Positions 62,241 to 64,000 of a stretch of DNA of 64,000 bases are shown here, one piece after another. The DNA is from Vibrio sp. B1FLJ16. GTDB lineage: Bacteria > Pseudomonadota > Gammaproteobacteria > Enterobacterales > Vibrionaceae. Location: the NCBI RefSeq assembly GCF_905175385.1, contig NZ_HG992749.1, positions 2,852,001 through 2,916,000 of the forward strand. The letters are read 5' to 3'. The position numbers were made by a program, and so were the translations under genes. A model generated the notes under the pieces. That model worked only from the letters and a program-made list of their open reading frames with translations, searched no databases and was not told where the DNA came from. How positions within the stretch are numbered: the stretch's first letter is position 1; every line of letters starts with the position of its first letter.

Positions 62241-64000
62241 TTACTCTTCGTCTTCTAGCTCGATGTTGATACCTAGCGAGCGAATCTCTTTCAACAATAC
62301 GTTGAACGATTCTGGCATACCAGGTTCCATGCTGTGGCTTCCGTCTACGATGTTCTTGTACATCTTAGTACGGCCGTTAACGTCATCCGACTTAACAGTT
62401 AGCATTTCTTGTAGAGTGTAAGCAGCACCGTATGCTTCTAGTGCCCATACTTCCATCTCACCGAAACGCTGACCACCGAACTGAGCTTTACCACCAAGTG
62501 GTTGCTGAGTTACTAGGCTGTACGAACCAGTTGAACGAGCGTGCATCTTGTCATCAACAAGGTGGTTTAGTTTCAGCATGTACATGTAACCTACAGTTAC
62601 AGGACGCTCAAACGCATCACCTGTGCGACCATCAAACAGCGTTAGCTGACCAGACGTTGGTAGGTCTGCTAGTTTTAGAAGCTCTTTGATTAGCGGCTCA
62701 GAAGCACCGTCAAATACTGGCGTCGCGATTGGTAGACCGCCACGTAGGTTTTTGATCAGTGTACGAACTTCGTCGTCAGACAGAGAAGCAACGTCTACTT
62801 TCTGGCGAGTTTCGCCTAGATCGTAAACTTTCTGCAGGAACTCGCGGAATTTCGCTAGTTCTTGCTGCTCTTTAACCATCTGGTTGATCTTGTCACCGAT
62901 ACCTTTCGCTGCCAGACCTAAGTGAACTTCTAGGATCTGACCGATGTTCATACGCGAAGGTACACCCAGTGGGTTAAGTACGATGTCTACAGGCTGACCT
63001 TTCTCATCGTATGGCATGTCTTCAACAGGGTTGATCTTAGAGATTACACCCTTGTTACCGTGACGACCCGCCATCTTATCACCAGGCTGGATACGACGTT
63101 TAACCGCTAGGTAAACCTTAACGATCTTCAGTACGCCAGGTGCTAGATCATCACCTTGAGTGATCTTACGACGCTTAGTTTCAAACTTCTTATCGAAGTC
63201 GGCTTTTAGCTCGTCCCACTGCTCAGCAAGTTGCTCTAGCTGAGTTTGTAGTGCGTCATCTTCTAGCGTTAGCTCTAGCCACTTCTTACGTTCAGTAGAC
63301 TCAAGTTTCGCTTCAGAGTAACCGCCTTCAATCAGAACAGCTTTAACACGGTTTAGAAGGCCACCCTCAAGAATCTGGAATTCTTCAGTTAGGTCTTTCT
63401 TCGCTTCTTTAAGCTGCATCTGTTCGATTTCAAGCGCACGCTTGTCTTTCTCTACGCCATCGCGAGTGAAGACTTGAACGTCGATGATCGTACCTGATAC
63501 AGAGTTCGGTACACGTAGTGACGTATCTTTAACATCCGATGCTTTTTCACCGAAGATTGCGCGTAGTAGCTTCTCTTCAGGCGTTAGCTGAGTTTCACCT
63601 TTAGGCGTTACTTTACCAACTAGGATGTCGCCACCCTTAACTTCAGCACCAATGTAAACGATACCTGACTCGTCTAGTTTAGACAGAGCAGATTCACCTA
63701 CGTTTGGAATATCCGCTGTGATCTCTTCAGAGCCCAGCTTAGTATCACGTGCCACACAAGTCAGTTCTTGGATGTGGATTGTCGTGAAGCGGTCTTCTTG
63801 AACTACGCGCTCAGATACTAGGATCGAGTCTTCGAAGTTGTAACCGTTCCAAGGCATGAACGCGATACGCATGTTTTGACCAAGCGCTAGCTCACCAAGG
63901 TCTGTTGAAGGACCATCAGCAAGTACGTCGCCACGTGCTACAGGTTCACCTGGCATTACACATGGGCGCTGGTTGATACATGTGTTCTGGTTAGAACGTG
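62241..64000 (-). CDS. rpoB: RNA polymerase beta subunit, C-terminal part (partial)
   Basis: About 586 C-terminal residues; the N-terminal half lies beyond the right edge. The open frame continues through 64000 ([24 protein letters not shown]), so the ATG at 63956 is internal. Conserved stretches visible are [41 protein letters not shown] and [33 protein letters not shown]. The rifampicin-binding region is not in the window. It is co-transcribed with rpoC. Confidence 0.98.
   Translation of the reverse strand, partial: RSNQNTCINQRPCVMPGEPVARGDVLADGPSTDLGELALGQNMRIAFMPWNGYNFEDSILVSERVVQEDRFTTIHIQELTCVARDTKLGSEEITADIPNVGESALSKLDESGIVYIGAEVKGGDILVGKVTPKGETQLTPEEKLLRAIFGEKASDVKDTSLRVPNSVSGTIIDVQVFTRDGVEKDKRALEIEQMQLKEAKKDLTEEFQILEGGLLNRVKAVLIEGGYSEAKLESTERKKWLELTLEDDALQTQLEQLAEQWDELKADFDKKFETKRRKITQGDDLAPGVLKIVKVYLAVKRRIQPGDKMAGRHGNKGVISKINPVEDMPYDEKGQPVDIVLNPLGVPSRMNIGQILEVHLGLAAKGIGDKINQMVKEQQELAKFREFLQKVYDLGETRQKVDVASLSDDEVRTLIKNLRGGLPIATPVFDGASEPLIKELLKLADLPTSGQLTLFDGRTGDAFERPVTVGYMYMLKLNHLVDDKMHARSTGSYSLVTQQPLGGKAQFGGQRFGEMEVWALEAYGAAYTLQEMLTVKSDDVNGRTKMYKNIVDGSHSMEPGMPESFNVLLKEIRSLGINIELEDEE

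Overview
The window looks like a chromosome segment of a Vibrio (gamma-proteobacterium, Vibrionaceae). The protein sequences are Vibrio-like, all six tRNAs and the rRNAs are gamma-proteobacterial, and the order purH-purD-DUF1481-hupA-yjaG-hemE-nudC-rsd-rpoC-rpoB next to an rRNA operon matches the E. coli rpoBC-to-rrnE region as generally known. I see no insertion sequence, prophage, integron or CRISPR array. Almost everything is core genome.

Layout. 1-3.8 kb: the end of aspA, a DcuA-type C4-dicarboxylate carrier, and dsbD. 3.9-20.6 kb: an acetate-switch cluster. It holds a LuxR-type response regulator (CrbR-like), the divergent hybrid kinase CrbS-like with its Na+/solute symporter-like sensor region, a DUF4212 small subunit plus ActP-like acetate symporter, a DUF294/CBS nucleotidyltransferase paired with a DnaQ-like exonuclease, and acs. 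A NhaP2-type antiporter, a membrane-anchored hypothetical, fumC and an MFS carrier lie between them. 20.7-27.1 kb: aroQ-accB-accC, prmA, dusB-fis and a PAS-GGDEF protein, followed by about 500 bp of degraded sequence.

27.6-44.2 kb: three complete rRNA operons in tandem, all transcribed on the minus strand. In transcription order the first (rightmost) has no spacer tRNA, the second has tRNA-Ile and tRNA-Ala, and the third has tRNA-Glu, tRNA-Lys and tRNA-Val, plus tRNA-Asp after its 5S. The first operon has a P1-P2 promoter pair with an A/T-tract UP element. The other two have only the P2-like promoter, placed directly after the preceding operon's terminator in identical linkers of about 316 bp.

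44.6-64 kb: a CadC-like membrane regulator without cadBA beside it, zntR, purH and purD with a PurR-box-like site, a DUF1481 lipoprotein, hupA, a CNNM/DUF21-CBS protein, yjaG (DUF416), a D-2-hydroxyacid dehydrogenase with a predicted 4Fe-4S uracil-DNA-glycosylase-like protein, hemE, nudC, rsd, rpoC and the C-terminal half of rpoB, which runs off the right edge.

The genes point to growth control and carbon flow: acetate uptake and activation, malonyl-CoA formation (accBC), aspartate-fumarate metabolism (aspA, dcuA, fumC), and the transcription and translation machinery (rrn, fis, rsd, rpoBC, hupA). The most notable non-gene signals are the unequal promoters of the rrn array, a TAGAC/AAGTC motif recurring upstream of the acetate-switch genes, a possible short RNA between hemE and nudC, and large inverted repeats before dcuA, aroQ and dusB-fis.
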